Shown in pieces: positions 27,642 to 35,897 of a stretch of 64,000 bases of DNA. Made by a program: the position numbers and the translations under genes. How positions within the stretch are numbered: the first letter of the stretch is position 1; each line of letters opens with the position of its first letter. This stretch comes from a virus. The stretch spans positions 112,333 to 176,332 of the IMG/VR virus record IMGVR_UViG_3300028734_000012; one strand, given 5' to 3'. A model generated the notes under the pieces. It saw nothing but the letters and a program-made list of their open reading frames with translations, was not told the DNA's origin and did no database searches.

Positions 27642-27843
27642 CCCCTCTCATTAAGACTGACCACAATATATAGTGGTGTCACCTAACGACAACCACAACA
27701 TGTAGACCTAAACTGTGAATGAAATACGAATTTGATTTCACAGACAGCCTACAGTACCTCTAGTTTTATCTGTGTGACCTCACAAGCCGTTTGTAGGGAT
27801 TCGGAGTATAGTTTTAAGTCTGAAATTACGTAAGCTGATACGG
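27642..27843 (-). ncRNA. Structured intergenic region, candidate RNA leader or ncRNA
   Basis: About 200 bases without a gene, visibly richer in G and C than their surroundings. They hold GTGGTGTC (27673-27680) with GACAACCAC (27688-27696, one bulge) and CTGTGAA (27713-27719) with TTCACAG (27737-27743). CCTACA (27748-27753) pairs with TGTAGG (27792-27797), enclosing TGTG/CACA (27771-27774, 27781-27784). A short CCAC (27661-27664) could compete for the GTGG of the first hairpin. Read as RNA of the minus strand it lies just before the ribosome site of the 27641 gene. It matches no riboswitch I know. Confidence 0.45.
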
Positions 27844-28215
27844 TCATCTAATGCCAAGTTTAGATTTGAGTTCAATAATTTTTTTATTTATATCATTTTC
27901 TTCTTTATCTACTCTTCCTTCTTCTTCTGTATATTTAATGACTTCATCAATATATTTTCGGAATTTAATTAATCCATCATGATTATACGCATCAATTAAT
28001 TCATAAATACTTCTACCAAGACCATAACCATAATCGAGACCATAGTTAAGGTTATAGGCATCCTTATCTGGCTTCGGTACATTGATGCTTAATTCAGATT
28101 TTTGCTTTTGTAATGTTCTAATTTGCTCAATTAAATTACACTCTGGTAAATTCTGGTCTACTGAACAAATATTTTGCTTAATTACTGGTTGTGTTTTATT
28201 TTTGTTCCAAAACAT
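27844..28215 (-). CDS. Hypothetical protein
   Basis: A 123-residue protein with ribosome site aaggagt. It has a Tyr/Gly-rich centre (L-D-Y-G-Y-G-L-G-R) and a charged helical C-terminus. It ends exactly where the structured intergenic region begins. No family is recognised. Confidence 0.45.
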   Translation of the reverse strand: MFWNKNKTQPVIKQNICSVDQNLPECNLIEQIRTLQKQKSELSINVPKPDKDAYNLNYGLDYGYGLGRSIYELIDAYNHDGLIKFRKYIDEVIKYTEEEGRVDKEENDINKKIIELKSKLGIR

Positions 28216-28227
28216 TTTTGTTACTCC

Positions 28228-28587
28228 TTATAATTCAAATTCAAATTCTGTACCAATTAAATCTTTTAAACTATTGTTAATTTTATTAATTTCGTTTGTT
28301 CTTATCATATCTGCATCAGATATACTATATTCTGCTCTAACTCTATCAATAATATCTTTCATTATTTCTTCCTTATTTTTATTAGCTAAATATTGTAGAC
28401 TTTTTTCAATACAATTATATTTACCAGTATCATTAAATATAAGCTTAATAATCAATGTACTACCTTTTATATATTTATTAATAAAAGGTATTTTATGGTA
28501 AGTTTGTATTTCAGCGCCTAAATAATCATGAAATGGTCTTTCATAAGTGCCAACGTTAAATCCTGCATTTAATATTTTAAATTTCAT
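28228..28587 (-). CDS. Hypothetical protein
   Basis: A 119-residue protein overlapping the end of the SLOG-type gene by 11 bases, with ribosome site gaaggaat. The N-terminus is beta-rich and the rest is helical (residues 55-100). No motif is recognised. The overlap suggests translational coupling. Confidence 0.45.
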   Translation of the reverse strand: MKFKILNAGFNVGTYERPFHDYLGAEIQTYHKIPFINKYIKGSTLIIKLIFNDTGKYNCIEKSLQYLANKNKEEIMKDIIDRVRAEYSISDADMIRTNEINKINNSLKDLIGTEFEFEL

Positions 28588-29128
28588 TTTTCAATTCCTT
28601 CGGATTAATAATCACAATATTTTTGTTCATACCTTTAGCGTATTTTACACATTTTCCAGTACCGCCTTTAGTCCCATCCCAAACAGCAATAACAATATCT
28701 GATTTATTTACCATATATTCATTACGCTTTTGCATTTTTTCAATATAATAAATATCTTCTTTTTGACCATCGACTTTGTATCCTTCTATCCTATCAACAA
28801 GGGTAAGGATATCTGCTTGATATAGTTGCGTTCTCCATTTTTGAAAATCTTGCTTATTCCATAGGATATATTGTCTTTTAAATGGGACTGCAATTTCAGT
28901 TATAATATTTTTATAGGAACTCTTTAATTTATTACAAACATAAAATGCCATTTGGTCAACACCTAGCGCCCCACCACAAATGAAGTGAAATTCTTCTCCT
29001 TCATTTTCTTTAATTATTTTTGTTACGGTTGTTGTAATAGCAAGAATAACATCTTGATTTTTAGGTATATCCCAATTATAACCACCGAGTTTATTAGGTC
29101 TATGCCCTGTAAAACATATAGTAATCAT
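28577..29128 (-). CDS. YpsA/SLOG-family protein
   Basis: A 183-residue Rossmann-like protein that starts F-T-G-H-R-P-N-K-L-G-G-Y and has ICGGALGVDQMA, then SDIVIAVWDGTKGGTGKCVKYA. This is the pattern of the YpsA/DUF1273 branch of the SLOG superfamily, whose members bind nucleotides, perhaps NAD- or ADP-ribose-derived signals. The start overlaps the previous stop (ATGA). In phages such proteins may sense or remove a defence signal. That role is an inference. Confidence 0.75.
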   Translation of the reverse strand: MITICFTGHRPNKLGGYNWDIPKNQDVILAITTTVTKIIKENEGEEFHFICGGALGVDQMAFYVCNKLKSSYKNIITEIAVPFKRQYILWNKQDFQKWRTQLYQADILTLVDRIEGYKVDGQKEDIYYIEKMQKRNEYMVNKSDIVIAVWDGTKGGTGKCVKYAKGMNKNIVIINPKELKNEI

Positions 29129-29667
29129 TTATTCTCCGCTATAGCTGTTAAAATATCTAAGACAATTGCATTTACTGAACTTTGAACCCCATCAATTGCT
29201 GTATATTCTATATTATATTTATTTAAAATATCAACTAATTCAACAGCTATTTCATCAGATTCTTGTTCTGTTTGATTCCTACCATTTGTGTCATATACTT
29301 TTTTGCGATTGATAAAGTAATTAAGATTGTTATATTGAGATAATTCATCGATAACTAAATTATCTAATGTTCTTGACTTCTTACCGTATTTGTTATTATA
29401 AAGTACAGTAAGAATTAAAGGTCTATCAGTTACAATAACATCTACTTTGCCATTTACCCTAAATAATCTATGGTTCTGTTTAGCGAATATGTATAGTTCA
29501 TCCTTAAAGGTCTCTTGCCTGTCTTCCCATACTAAGTCTTTAGCGAACTCTGTTACAAGTTCACAGCTAACTCCGAGCCATTTAAGGTGTGCAAACACAT
29601 CTGCCATGATAGTGCTTTTACCAGATGATGGGCTTGCTATTAGATTAACTACTAATGTATTAGCCAT
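29125..29667 (-). CDS. AAA_28/NadR-like P-loop NTPase
   Basis: A 180-residue protein with a P-loop A-S-P-S-S-G-K-S-T at residues 12-20, V-T-E-F-A-K-D-L-V-W-E-D, and T-D-R-P-L-I-L as a possible Walker B region. The layout resembles the small AAA_28 kinases (NadR kinase-like) found in phages, which phosphorylate a nucleoside or nicotinamide riboside. Its neighbours handle nucleotides, which fits. The substrate cannot be read from sequence. Confidence 0.65.
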   Translation of the reverse strand: MANTLVVNLIASPSSGKSTIMADVFAHLKWLGVSCELVTEFAKDLVWEDRQETFKDELYIFAKQNHRLFRVNGKVDVIVTDRPLILTVLYNNKYGKKSRTLDNLVIDELSQYNNLNYFINRKKVYDTNGRNQTEQESDEIAVELVDILNKYNIEYTAIDGVQSSVNAIVLDILTAIAENK

Positions 29668-29682
29668 TAAATTCCCTCTTTC

Positions 29683-30120
29683 TTAAAAGCCACTTTCTTG
29701 CATAGTTGCATCAAATAAATTACATTCCAAATGAGTATCATCAATTGCTATAATTTTAAGAGAACGATAATCCCATCTGCCGCAATAATCACCATTAAAA
29801 TAAGAATTGTCACAATCAATAACTACTATTTTACTTTTTCTATTAAACGTACCATTTTTCTTTTTAGGGAAAGTTGAGATAAAGTCTACCATATTAACAT
29901 TTTGTAATTTATTGACTTTAGCTATGACTTTATCTATGTTTTCAATATACTCTGATTGAGTTAAATATATTCTTGATAAATCATCAAATTCCCTATACCC
30001 AAGTTCTACAAATTCGTCTTCTTCATAATCTTCTTTAAGTTCATCCAAAGCCTTTAATATTTTGCTAAAATCATAGTCTATAGATAATTCATTTTTACCA
30101 ATTGTTAATTTATCTTTCAT
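29683..30120 (-). CDS. Hypothetical protein
   Basis: A 145-residue acidic protein overlapping the start of the DHH gene's end by 11 bases. It has K-I-V-V-I-D-C-D-N-S-Y-F and D-Y-C-G-R-W-D-Y near the C-terminus. No family is recognised. Confidence 0.45.
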   Translation of the reverse strand: MKDKLTIGKNELSIDYDFSKILKALDELKEDYEEDEFVELGYREFDDLSRIYLTQSEYIENIDKVIAKVNKLQNVNMVDFISTFPKKKNGTFNRKSKIVVIDCDNSYFNGDYCGRWDYRSLKIIAIDDTHLECNLFDATMQESGF

Positions 30121-30994
30121 TATTACACTCTTTCAATAATAATTTTTTACTAGTAAATCCTGCGGCTGAAAAATGTCCACCACCACCAAAAGATTCAGCA
30201 ACTTTACTACAATCGACTGTCTTATCTGTTGAGAATAAGGAATAGGTGTACTGTGTGCCATCAAAAACATAAACAACCACAAATGGATATTGATTAATCT
30301 TATCTCCAAAAATCCAACTATTTGATTTTTTATTTATAACATAGCATTTATATCCTGCTAGTTCTGATTCATATCCAAAATTAGATAAATAATATTCATT
30401 ATCCGAATCTATATATTTTTTGATAATATTTCCATCGTGAATAATATCGTCCAAAATATTTGTGTGTCCAAATTTATCTTCTGATAATAACCTATCCCAT
30501 ATTGGATTAGATGGTGTCATATTAAGGCTTTCAATCCCTAACTTGAAATATGTGGTCATATCTCCATATTTATAAATCCAACAATCATAATCAGAAACTA
30601 ATTTAATATACATGGGACATTCTTCGAAACTTACGTTATATAAAAACATATAAGTTAATGCCGCACCAGATATCTTATCTTGGATTAAACCTTTGATATT
30701 ATGTAAATTTTTATATTTTTTAATTAACTTTAGTGAAGATATATGGTGGTCACACCACACTATATTAGTAGTTCTATTTAGTATATTTTGGAATTGGTCT
30801 AAAGTTGGTTCTGTGAAAGAATAGTCTACTATGTATACCTTTTCATTATTAGATACAACATCTGGTAATGGTTTAGTATAATCAACTTCAAAGAAATCTT
30901 TTTTAGAAAACGCATACCCATGTTTCTCTTCGTAATTTAAAACAACTGATGCCGCACAAATACCATCCATATCATTATGATAAAAACATTTCAT
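30110..30994 (-). CDS. DHH-family phosphoesterase, NrnB-like
   Basis: A 294-residue protein of the DHH/DHHA1 type that breaks down short RNA or cyclic dinucleotide products. It has H-N-D-M-D-G near residue 5, V-D-Y-S-F, W-C-D-H-H at about residue 91, S-D-Y-D-C-W, and the DHHA1 end S-F-G-G-G-G-H-F-S-A-A-G-F. All metal-site motifs are visible. NrnB-type enzymes turn over nanoRNA; in a phage it may recycle RNA or cut signalling nucleotides. The ribosome site is aaggag. Confidence 0.8.
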   Translation of the reverse strand: MKCFYHNDMDGICAASVVLNYEEKHGYAFSKKDFFEVDYTKPLPDVVSNNEKVYIVDYSFTEPTLDQFQNILNRTTNIVWCDHHISSLKLIKKYKNLHNIKGLIQDKISGAALTYMFLYNVSFEECPMYIKLVSDYDCWIYKYGDMTTYFKLGIESLNMTPSNPIWDRLLSEDKFGHTNILDDIIHDGNIIKKYIDSDNEYYLSNFGYESELAGYKCYVINKKSNSWIFGDKINQYPFVVVYVFDGTQYTYSLFSTDKTVDCSKVAESFGGGGHFSAAGFTSKKLLLKECNNER

Positions 30995-31007
30995 TAATTT
31001 ATTCTCC

Positions 31008-31424
31008 TTATAATTTACATACTAAAATTTTACAATCCGTATCTTTAAACACATCTTCGATAATCTGCCTAACCATTCCCCATTGAAGCCTGTCTCTTGT
31101 GCAACCTAACTTGTAAATCGCTATTTTTTCAATCTTCTTTTCAATAATAATATCTCTCATCATTTCTAATGATTTAGTCAGCGATTCATATGTAGGCTTA
31201 TTCCAATACTTAGATTTTGTTACCAAATTAAATACTTTATTTACTAGAATACAATCTGGATATGTACGCTTACCATTTTGATGTAGGTATTGTCTTAGAT
31301 GAAATCTTTTTTGGAACTCAACCGCTATTCCTGCCCCTAGTTCATAATCAGCAGAAATACAATGTGCTAGATAATATTCATTTGGAAGATTGAATAAATT
31401 ATATTTTATTTCTTTAATTTTCAT
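31008..31424 (-). CDS. TARG1/DarG-like macrodomain hydrolase
   Basis: A 138-residue macrodomain close to human TARG1 (OARD1). It has HCISADYELGAGIAVEF, then K-P-T-Y-E-S-L, then L-G-C-T-R-D-R-L-Q-W and an EDVFKDT helix. Lys76 and Asp111 fall at the two catalytic positions known for TARG1. Related macrodomains in DarG remove the ADP-ribose that DarT places on thymidine in DNA. So the phage protein may reverse host ADP-ribosylation of DNA or protein. It shares this genome with two NADAR proteins. Confidence 0.85.
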   Translation of the reverse strand: MKIKEIKYNLFNLPNEYYLAHCISADYELGAGIAVEFQKRFHLRQYLHQNGKRTYPDCILVNKVFNLVTKSKYWNKPTYESLTKSLEMMRDIIIEKKIEKIAIYKLGCTRDRLQWGMVRQIIEDVFKDTDCKILVCKL

Positions 31425-31434
31425 TTTGTCCTTT

Positions 31435-31617
31435 CTAAACTGATTTAACTAATTCGTAATCATCAGCCGTATTTTCATTAATATAGTCTATCATACCTAA
31501 ATATTTCAAATTATCCATACTAAATGTATTAACATTAACTTGATGAGTAATTTGATATTTAACTTTTGACTTTTTATTTATAATGGTATCTCCAATTTTA
31601 ATAATTTTATATTCCAT
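31435..31617 (-). CDS. Small hypothetical protein
   Basis: A 60-residue protein with ribosome site aaggag. Pattern: I-I-K-I-G-D-T-I-I-N-K, a short beta-barrel-like start, and an acidic end. It lies 10 bases upstream of the macrodomain gene. No family is recognised. Confidence 0.45.
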   Translation of the reverse strand: MEYKIIKIGDTIINKKSKVKYQITHQVNVNTFSMDNLKYLGMIDYINENTADDYELVKSV

Positions 31618-31630
31618 TGTAATGTCTCCT

Positions 31631-31993
31631 TTAGAATATCATACAAACTAATATTTGTACAATGTGTAAACTCTGGTCAATGTAAAGTGAATGCCAATCT
31701 GAAATATTAAGTTTCTTATACCATCCTCTACATTTCCATGCATCAATTAACATATGACCAAATACTAAGAATGCTAGTTTTAATGGGATATATGCGAATC
31801 CAAAAATCATAAGACCAAATGTAATACCGATACCCCAAATTGCAGAATGGACAAATAGTATATAATTACTCTTTGCCTTATAAGTTGCTAAAAATTCACT
31901 TTGAAGTGAATAATCCAATAATAGATTTATCCAATATAAAAAGATAAATATATAAAAAGGATTTTGTTTTATTTGTTCTAATAAAATATTCAT
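31631..31993 (-). CDS. DUF3307-like membrane protein
   Basis: A 120-residue protein with three to four membrane segments. It has L-L-D-Y-S-L-Q-S-E-F-L-A-T-Y-K, N-Y-I-L-F-V-H-S-A-I-W and G-H-M-L-I-D-A-W-K-C-R-G. These match the DUF3307 family (small membrane proteins in bacteria and phages). The strong promoter at 32025 drives it as first gene of the operon running left. Function unknown. Confidence 0.65.
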   Translation of the reverse strand: MNILLEQIKQNPFYIFIFLYWINLLLDYSLQSEFLATYKAKSNYILFVHSAIWGIGITFGLMIFGFAYIPLKLAFLVFGHMLIDAWKCRGWYKKLNISDWHSLYIDQSLHIVQILVCMIF

Positions 31994-32024
31994 TTGTGTA
32001 CTCCTTTATTTATTCCCTATATAT

Positions 32025-32053
32025 ATTATAGTATATTTTAATTGTTTTGTCAA
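32025..32053 (-). promoter_or_regulatory. Early promoter, repeated type
   Basis: Minus strand TTGACA (32053-32048), 17 bases, TATAAT (32030-32025), followed by ATATATAG. The upstream flank AATTTAC is shared with sister promoters. It lies about 30 bases before the 31993 start. Confidence 0.9.
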
Positions 32054-32058
32054 GTAAA

Positions 32059-32448
32059 TTAGGAATTAAATTCTTTTATATTATATCCATAAGAATTAAG
32101 CCAATCGGCTACTAGATGACGATGGCAAAAATCTTCTGGTTTTTCGTAACAAATAAGGGCGATACTATCATGGATATTCATATTGTAATATGAAGTATTT
32201 TTCATCAAATCTGCTAAATCTTTAAGTACTTTTTTATAATCTAGTTTATCTAATACTTCTGATTGGAAATGTTCTATGTAAAAATCATTATCATGATTTT
32301 CTTTCCACTCCATAAAGAATTTATATTTAGGAGCAAGTTTCTTATATTCTAATCCATCCCATCCTTTAGGACTTTTACCACAAATTGCAATTGGAATAAT
32401 GTTTGGTGTAAGATTCTTTATATTAGAAAAATAACTTGTATATATCAT
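32059..32448 (-). CDS. DUF488-family protein
   Basis: A 129-residue protein with I-Y-T-S-Y-F-S-N-I at the start, I-A-I-C-G-K-S-P-K-G-W, L-A-P-K-Y-K-F-F and the late motif LICYEKPEDFCHRHLVADWL. This is the DUF488 pattern, with the conserved Cys-His pair (C-H-R-H-x-V). I choose ATG 32448, because GGAG lies just before it; ATG 32460 would add MEYK. The family has no firmly known reaction. It lies between a terminator and a promoter, so it probably depends on read-through. Confidence 0.75.
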   Translation of the reverse strand: MIYTSYFSNIKNLTPNIIPIAICGKSPKGWDGLEYKKLAPKYKFFMEWKENHDNDFYIEHFQSEVLDKLDYKKVLKDLADLMKNTSYYNMNIHDSIALICYEKPEDFCHRHLVADWLNSYGYNIKEFNS

Positions 32449-32463
32449 TTTATACTCCATCCT

Positions 32464-32496
32464 AAAAAGGGCAAGCTAACAAAAGCTTACCCTTTT
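32464..32496. terminator. Terminator after the dUTPase operon
   Basis: AAAAGGG plus AAGCT pairs with AGCTT plus CCCTTTT around AACAAA, with one mismatch. T-runs and A-runs flank both sides, so it can act on both strands. It closes the reductase–dUTPase transcript. Confidence 0.85.
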
Positions 32497-32504
32497 AATA
32501 TTAT

Positions 32505-33035
32505 TTATTTACCGCTACTACCTAACATTCCCATACCACGTTTTGATTCAATCTTTTTTAAATCTTCATATGGAAGTTCTTCAATATTTGTTTTAGGTAC
32601 TGGTAGTAGTAACGATTGGGTAATAGCTTTTTTATATGGATAAATTATTACATCATTTCCAAACTTTAATTTTATTGATTCTATTTGTTCATTCTTTTCT
32701 TTTTCGTCTTCTTTAAATTTTAGAATAATAATAAAATTATTTGTGGTATTAGTAATAGGAACTTTCCATTCGTTTCTAAATCCAGAATCAATTACTCCAC
32801 AACGTTGTGCAATACCTTTTGTACCAGTTGAACCACGTTCTTTTAAAATCATAACATATTCATCTGAAAATGCAGATGCGATTCCTGTTTCAATCATGAC
32901 TGTTGTATGAGGATTTATTACTAAATATTCTTGTGTAAAATTTGCATATATATCATATCCTGCATTTTCTATATCTTTATTTGGTATAACCCCATCACTT
33001 TTTACTTTTGAAAAATAAACTTTAATTTCACTCAT
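32505..33035 (-). CDS. dut: dUTPase
   Basis: A 176-residue trimeric dUTPase-like protein that hydrolyses dUTP to dUMP. All five motifs are visible: N-A-G-Y-D-I-Y-A, E-R-G-S-T-G-T-K-G-I, G-V-I-D-S-G-F-R-N-E-W with the catalytic Asp, a Q-S-L-L-L-P-V-P version of motif IV, and R-G-M-G-M-L-G-S-S-G-K at the end. An extra ~30-residue segment lies before motif IV. I start at 33035, where AAAGGAG precedes ATG. The dUMP it makes feeds the ThyX in the same operon. Confidence 0.85.
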   Translation of the reverse strand: MSEIKVYFSKVKSDGVIPNKDIENAGYDIYANFTQEYLVINPHTTVMIETGIASAFSDEYVMILKERGSTGTKGIAQRCGVIDSGFRNEWKVPITNTTNNFIIILKFKEDEKEKNEQIESIKLKFGNDVIIYPYKKAITQSLLLPVPKTNIEELPYEDLKKIESKRGMGMLGSSGK

Positions 33036-33051
33036 ATTAAAATCTCCTTTA

Positions 33052-33552
33052 TTATATATCATTTTTTATAAATCTAGCGTTATTGATATCTCGTTTTCTT
33101 GGATTAATTAAATTATGTAGTCTCCTATGTTCTGACTTTGTTAATACTAATAAATTATTTACATCATTATTTAATTTATTGAAATCTTTATGATGAACTT
33201 CATATTTTGGTAATAGATACTTAATGCCATTAATTTCTACACTATTTTCTTTATTTAATAAATATTTTTCTGCAACTAATCTATGCTCAAAAACAAAATC
33301 ATCATCATTCTTAAATGGATGATTAGGACATCTAATAAGTTTATACCCATGACTAATTCGTTTATCAGATTTCCATGATGTATTTAGATTTCCTTTTAAC
33401 CCATATTGTGGATTATTTTTACCTTTAAATGTTTCTTTTTTATCTATTCCCATACATTTCCTTGAACAATAATTATGTTTAGATATACGTGATGGTTTTC
33501 TATGAAATTTTTTATTACATATTTCACATTCACAATTCACTTCGCTTTTCAA
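33052..33552 (-). CDS. HNH homing endonuclease, free-standing
   Basis: A 166-residue protein with an N-terminal C-E-C-E-I-C ... C-S-R-K-C zinc ribbon, a N-P-Q-Y-G-x-K-G-N NUMOD-type piece, and an HNH core: F-E-H-R-L-V-A-E-K, Y-E-V-H-H-K-D-F-N-K-L-N-N-D-V-N-N-L, and S-E-H-R-R-L-H. It starts on TTG overlapping the reductase stop. It is most likely a selfish element that targets the reductase or neighbouring gene in related phages. It is wedged between two nucleotide metabolism genes. Confidence 0.85.
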   Translation of the reverse strand: MKSEVNCECEICNKKFHRKPSRISKHNYCSRKCMGIDKKETFKGKNNPQYGLKGNLNTSWKSDKRISHGYKLIRCPNHPFKNDDDFVFEHRLVAEKYLLNKENSVEINGIKYLLPKYEVHHKDFNKLNNDVNNLLVLTKSEHRRLHNLINPRKRDINNARFIKNDI

Positions 33553-35897
33553 CTACATCTACTCCATCCACATGACTTACATAAATTACATCCACCTTCA
33601 AATATTAATGGCTCGGCACATTGAGGACAAATACCAGTTTTTATTAGTTGCTCTTTAGGGTCAGCCACAATGCAAGAATCAATTATTTTAGTAGGTTGTT
33701 TAATAACTTGTGGAATGGTAATCTTTTTTGGTTTAATTTCTTCTTCTGTCTCATCGTCTTCTTCATCATCATCTTCATCATCTAATCCTAATTCGCTTCT
33801 GACTTCTTTATACATATCAATTAATGCATTTCCAATAGCCATTGGACAGCAAGCGCCTTTTGATGTATCATGTTTTAATACCGTTCTATTGGTATATGAC
33901 GAACAAAGTCCACTACTATTTAATTGGTCTACGATGGTATAAATATTTCCGCCCAACCTAGCGCACAATGAAATTGTACGAGACAATCCAATCATGAAAT
34001 TATTACAACCGCCACTCGAACCTTTATCAAAGAACGTTTCAAGTAAATCACCAGTCACAGGGTCAAACCATGCTGTACAATGTAAACTACCACAACCAGT
34101 AATTAATCTACGTTTCTTACCAATCTCATCATTATTTATTAATAAGATATCTCCACGTTTTAATTCTGTCAGTACTTTTTTATCTTTATTGTCATCTATA
34201 GAAGTTAATATTCCAGTACGTTTGCATCCATCAACATAAATTGTCATTCCTTTAAGCTTTTGTTCCCAACCATATAAATAAACTTTCTCTATATCATCTA
34301 ATGTTGATTCTTTAGGTAAGTTTAAAGTAGAACTAATAGCTGTATCGATATGTTTTTGCATTGTTGATTGCATATCAATTCTATTTTTCCAAGGAATCAT
34401 ATCTGATGATACAAAATATTCTGGTAATGTTTTTGTATCATATTTTTTCATATACTCTGTTGCTTCGTCAATAAATACATCATAATAAACATCTTGATTT
34501 TTATGCAGTGTTTCTGTTTTACGTTTATAAGACATTCTAAATATAGGTTCACATCCAGTACTAACATTTAACATTGTACCAATGCTACCAGATGGTGCAA
34601 TTGATAATAAAGAACAATTGCGTAACCCATATAATTTTAATTCTTCAATTTCATCATCCGTAAAATGTTCTTTAATGATTTTTGATTTCCAAACTAATTC
34701 TGTATATTTTGGAAATGAGCCTTTAGAAACTGCATTATCTGATGAAGAAATAACCGCGCTTCTAAACATTTCGTACAAAATACTATCTATAAGTTTTAAT
34801 GATTGTTCATCTCCGTATGTAATACCCATTTTTAAGAACATTGAAGCAACACCCATAACCCCTAATCCAGTATTTCTATAGTTTATAGCCATATCTCTTT
34901 GTTCTTGTAATGCATGATACTTGAATCCATAGTCTAAAACTTCATCTAAAGCTGTAATAGCAATTCCAACATCATTTTTGAAAGAATTTAAATCAAATTC
35001 AGCATTTTCTGTATATGGGTTAATAACATATTCTGATAGATTCATTGACCCTAAATTACAAGCCCCATTTTTTGGAAGTGGCTGTTCCCCACATGGATTA
35101 CCAGTAACTACTTTATAATCATCAACAAATTCCATAATATTATGATTTCTAAATTCATTTGTAAATATGATTCCTGGCTCTGCCCAATCAAAAGCATTTA
35201 AACACATTGATTTATATACATCTATTGGGCAAACATCATATTTAATTTCCCCACTGTCGTATTTAAAGGTAATATGTTTAATTAATTTTTCACCAGTCAA
35301 GTAAAAATGTTTTACCATATCCATAAATTCATTATCTATTTCAAGTGATAAATTCGCCTTTTCAATTTCTCCTGTCTTACTTTTAACAGTAATAAAAGTC
35401 TCTGCTTCTTTATGCCATGCATCAAGAGACATCATTAATGCACCTTTACGAGAACCGCCTTGTGAAATACTTTCTGTAACTCTGTCAAAAATTCTCATAA
35501 AAGGGATTATACCATCTGATTCATAGCCACCACTTGTGGAAGACCCTTTTGGTCTAATTTTTGATAATGATAATCCTTGACCACCTTGCGTTTTATATGT
35601 AATAGCAAGATTCTTTGCTAAATCCATTATTTCAGAAACACTATCTGGCGCATATCCACTAGAATAACAATTTGATGTGCTTGCATTTCTTCCAGTATTA
35701 TAGTTAGTCATAGTACGACCACCATAAATAAATTTCTTTTTTAAAATCATATTTTTAATAGATTCATTACCATTAGAAATCCTGTTAATCATTTCATCAA
35801 ATGTTTCTTTTTTACCATTTAATGTTTGCATATATTTTCCTGTACAAATATCAATCCCAAGTGTATTATTTTCGCCTAACCATTGTTCAACTGTCAA
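33549..35897 (-). CDS. nrdJ: Adenosylcobalamin-dependent (class II) ribonucleotide reductase
   Basis: A 782-residue enzyme that reduces ribonucleotides to deoxyribonucleotides. It has S-N-C-Y, G-G-R-T-M near the start, N-P-C-G-E-Q-P-L-P with the radical Cys and acid at about 275, A-C-N-L-G-S-M-N-L, and the S-I-A-P-S-G-S-I-G-T phosphate loop. The C-terminal C-P-x-C ... C-K-S-C zinc-like tail also fits class II enzymes. Length fits. An acidic run (residues ~720-735) is low-complexity. A small second subunit is absent, as expected for a B12 enzyme. An HNH gene follows directly. Confidence 0.9.
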   Translation of the reverse strand: MTVEQWLGENNTLGIDICTGKYMQTLNGKKETFDEMINRISNGNESIKNMILKKKFIYGGRTMTNYNTGRNASTSNCYSSGYAPDSVSEIMDLAKNLAITYKTQGGQGLSLSKIRPKGSSTSGGYESDGIIPFMRIFDRVTESISQGGSRKGALMMSLDAWHKEAETFITVKSKTGEIEKANLSLEIDNEFMDMVKHFYLTGEKLIKHITFKYDSGEIKYDVCPIDVYKSMCLNAFDWAEPGIIFTNEFRNHNIMEFVDDYKVVTGNPCGEQPLPKNGACNLGSMNLSEYVINPYTENAEFDLNSFKNDVGIAITALDEVLDYGFKYHALQEQRDMAINYRNTGLGVMGVASMFLKMGITYGDEQSLKLIDSILYEMFRSAVISSSDNAVSKGSFPKYTELVWKSKIIKEHFTDDEIEELKLYGLRNCSLLSIAPSGSIGTMLNVSTGCEPIFRMSYKRKTETLHKNQDVYYDVFIDEATEYMKKYDTKTLPEYFVSSDMIPWKNRIDMQSTMQKHIDTAISSTLNLPKESTLDDIEKVYLYGWEQKLKGMTIYVDGCKRTGILTSIDDNKDKKVLTELKRGDILLINNDEIGKKRRLITGCGSLHCTAWFDPVTGDLLETFFDKGSSGGCNNFMIGLSRTISLCARLGGNIYTIVDQLNSSGLCSSYTNRTVLKHDTSKGACCPMAIGNALIDMYKEVRSELGLDDEDDDEEDDETEEEIKPKKITIPQVIKQPTKIIDSCIVADPKEQLIKTGICPQCAEPLIFEGGCNLCKSCGWSRCS

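Noticed and set aside
32565-33552. Frameshift between dUTPase and HNH gene
   Set aside because: Both proteins are complete, with their own starts; the overlap of the longer dUTPase frame comes from an upstream ATG without a ribosome site.
33670-33942. Plus-strand frame with a long Ser run
   Set aside because: It is the antisense of the acidic D/E run of the reductase and has no ribosome site.
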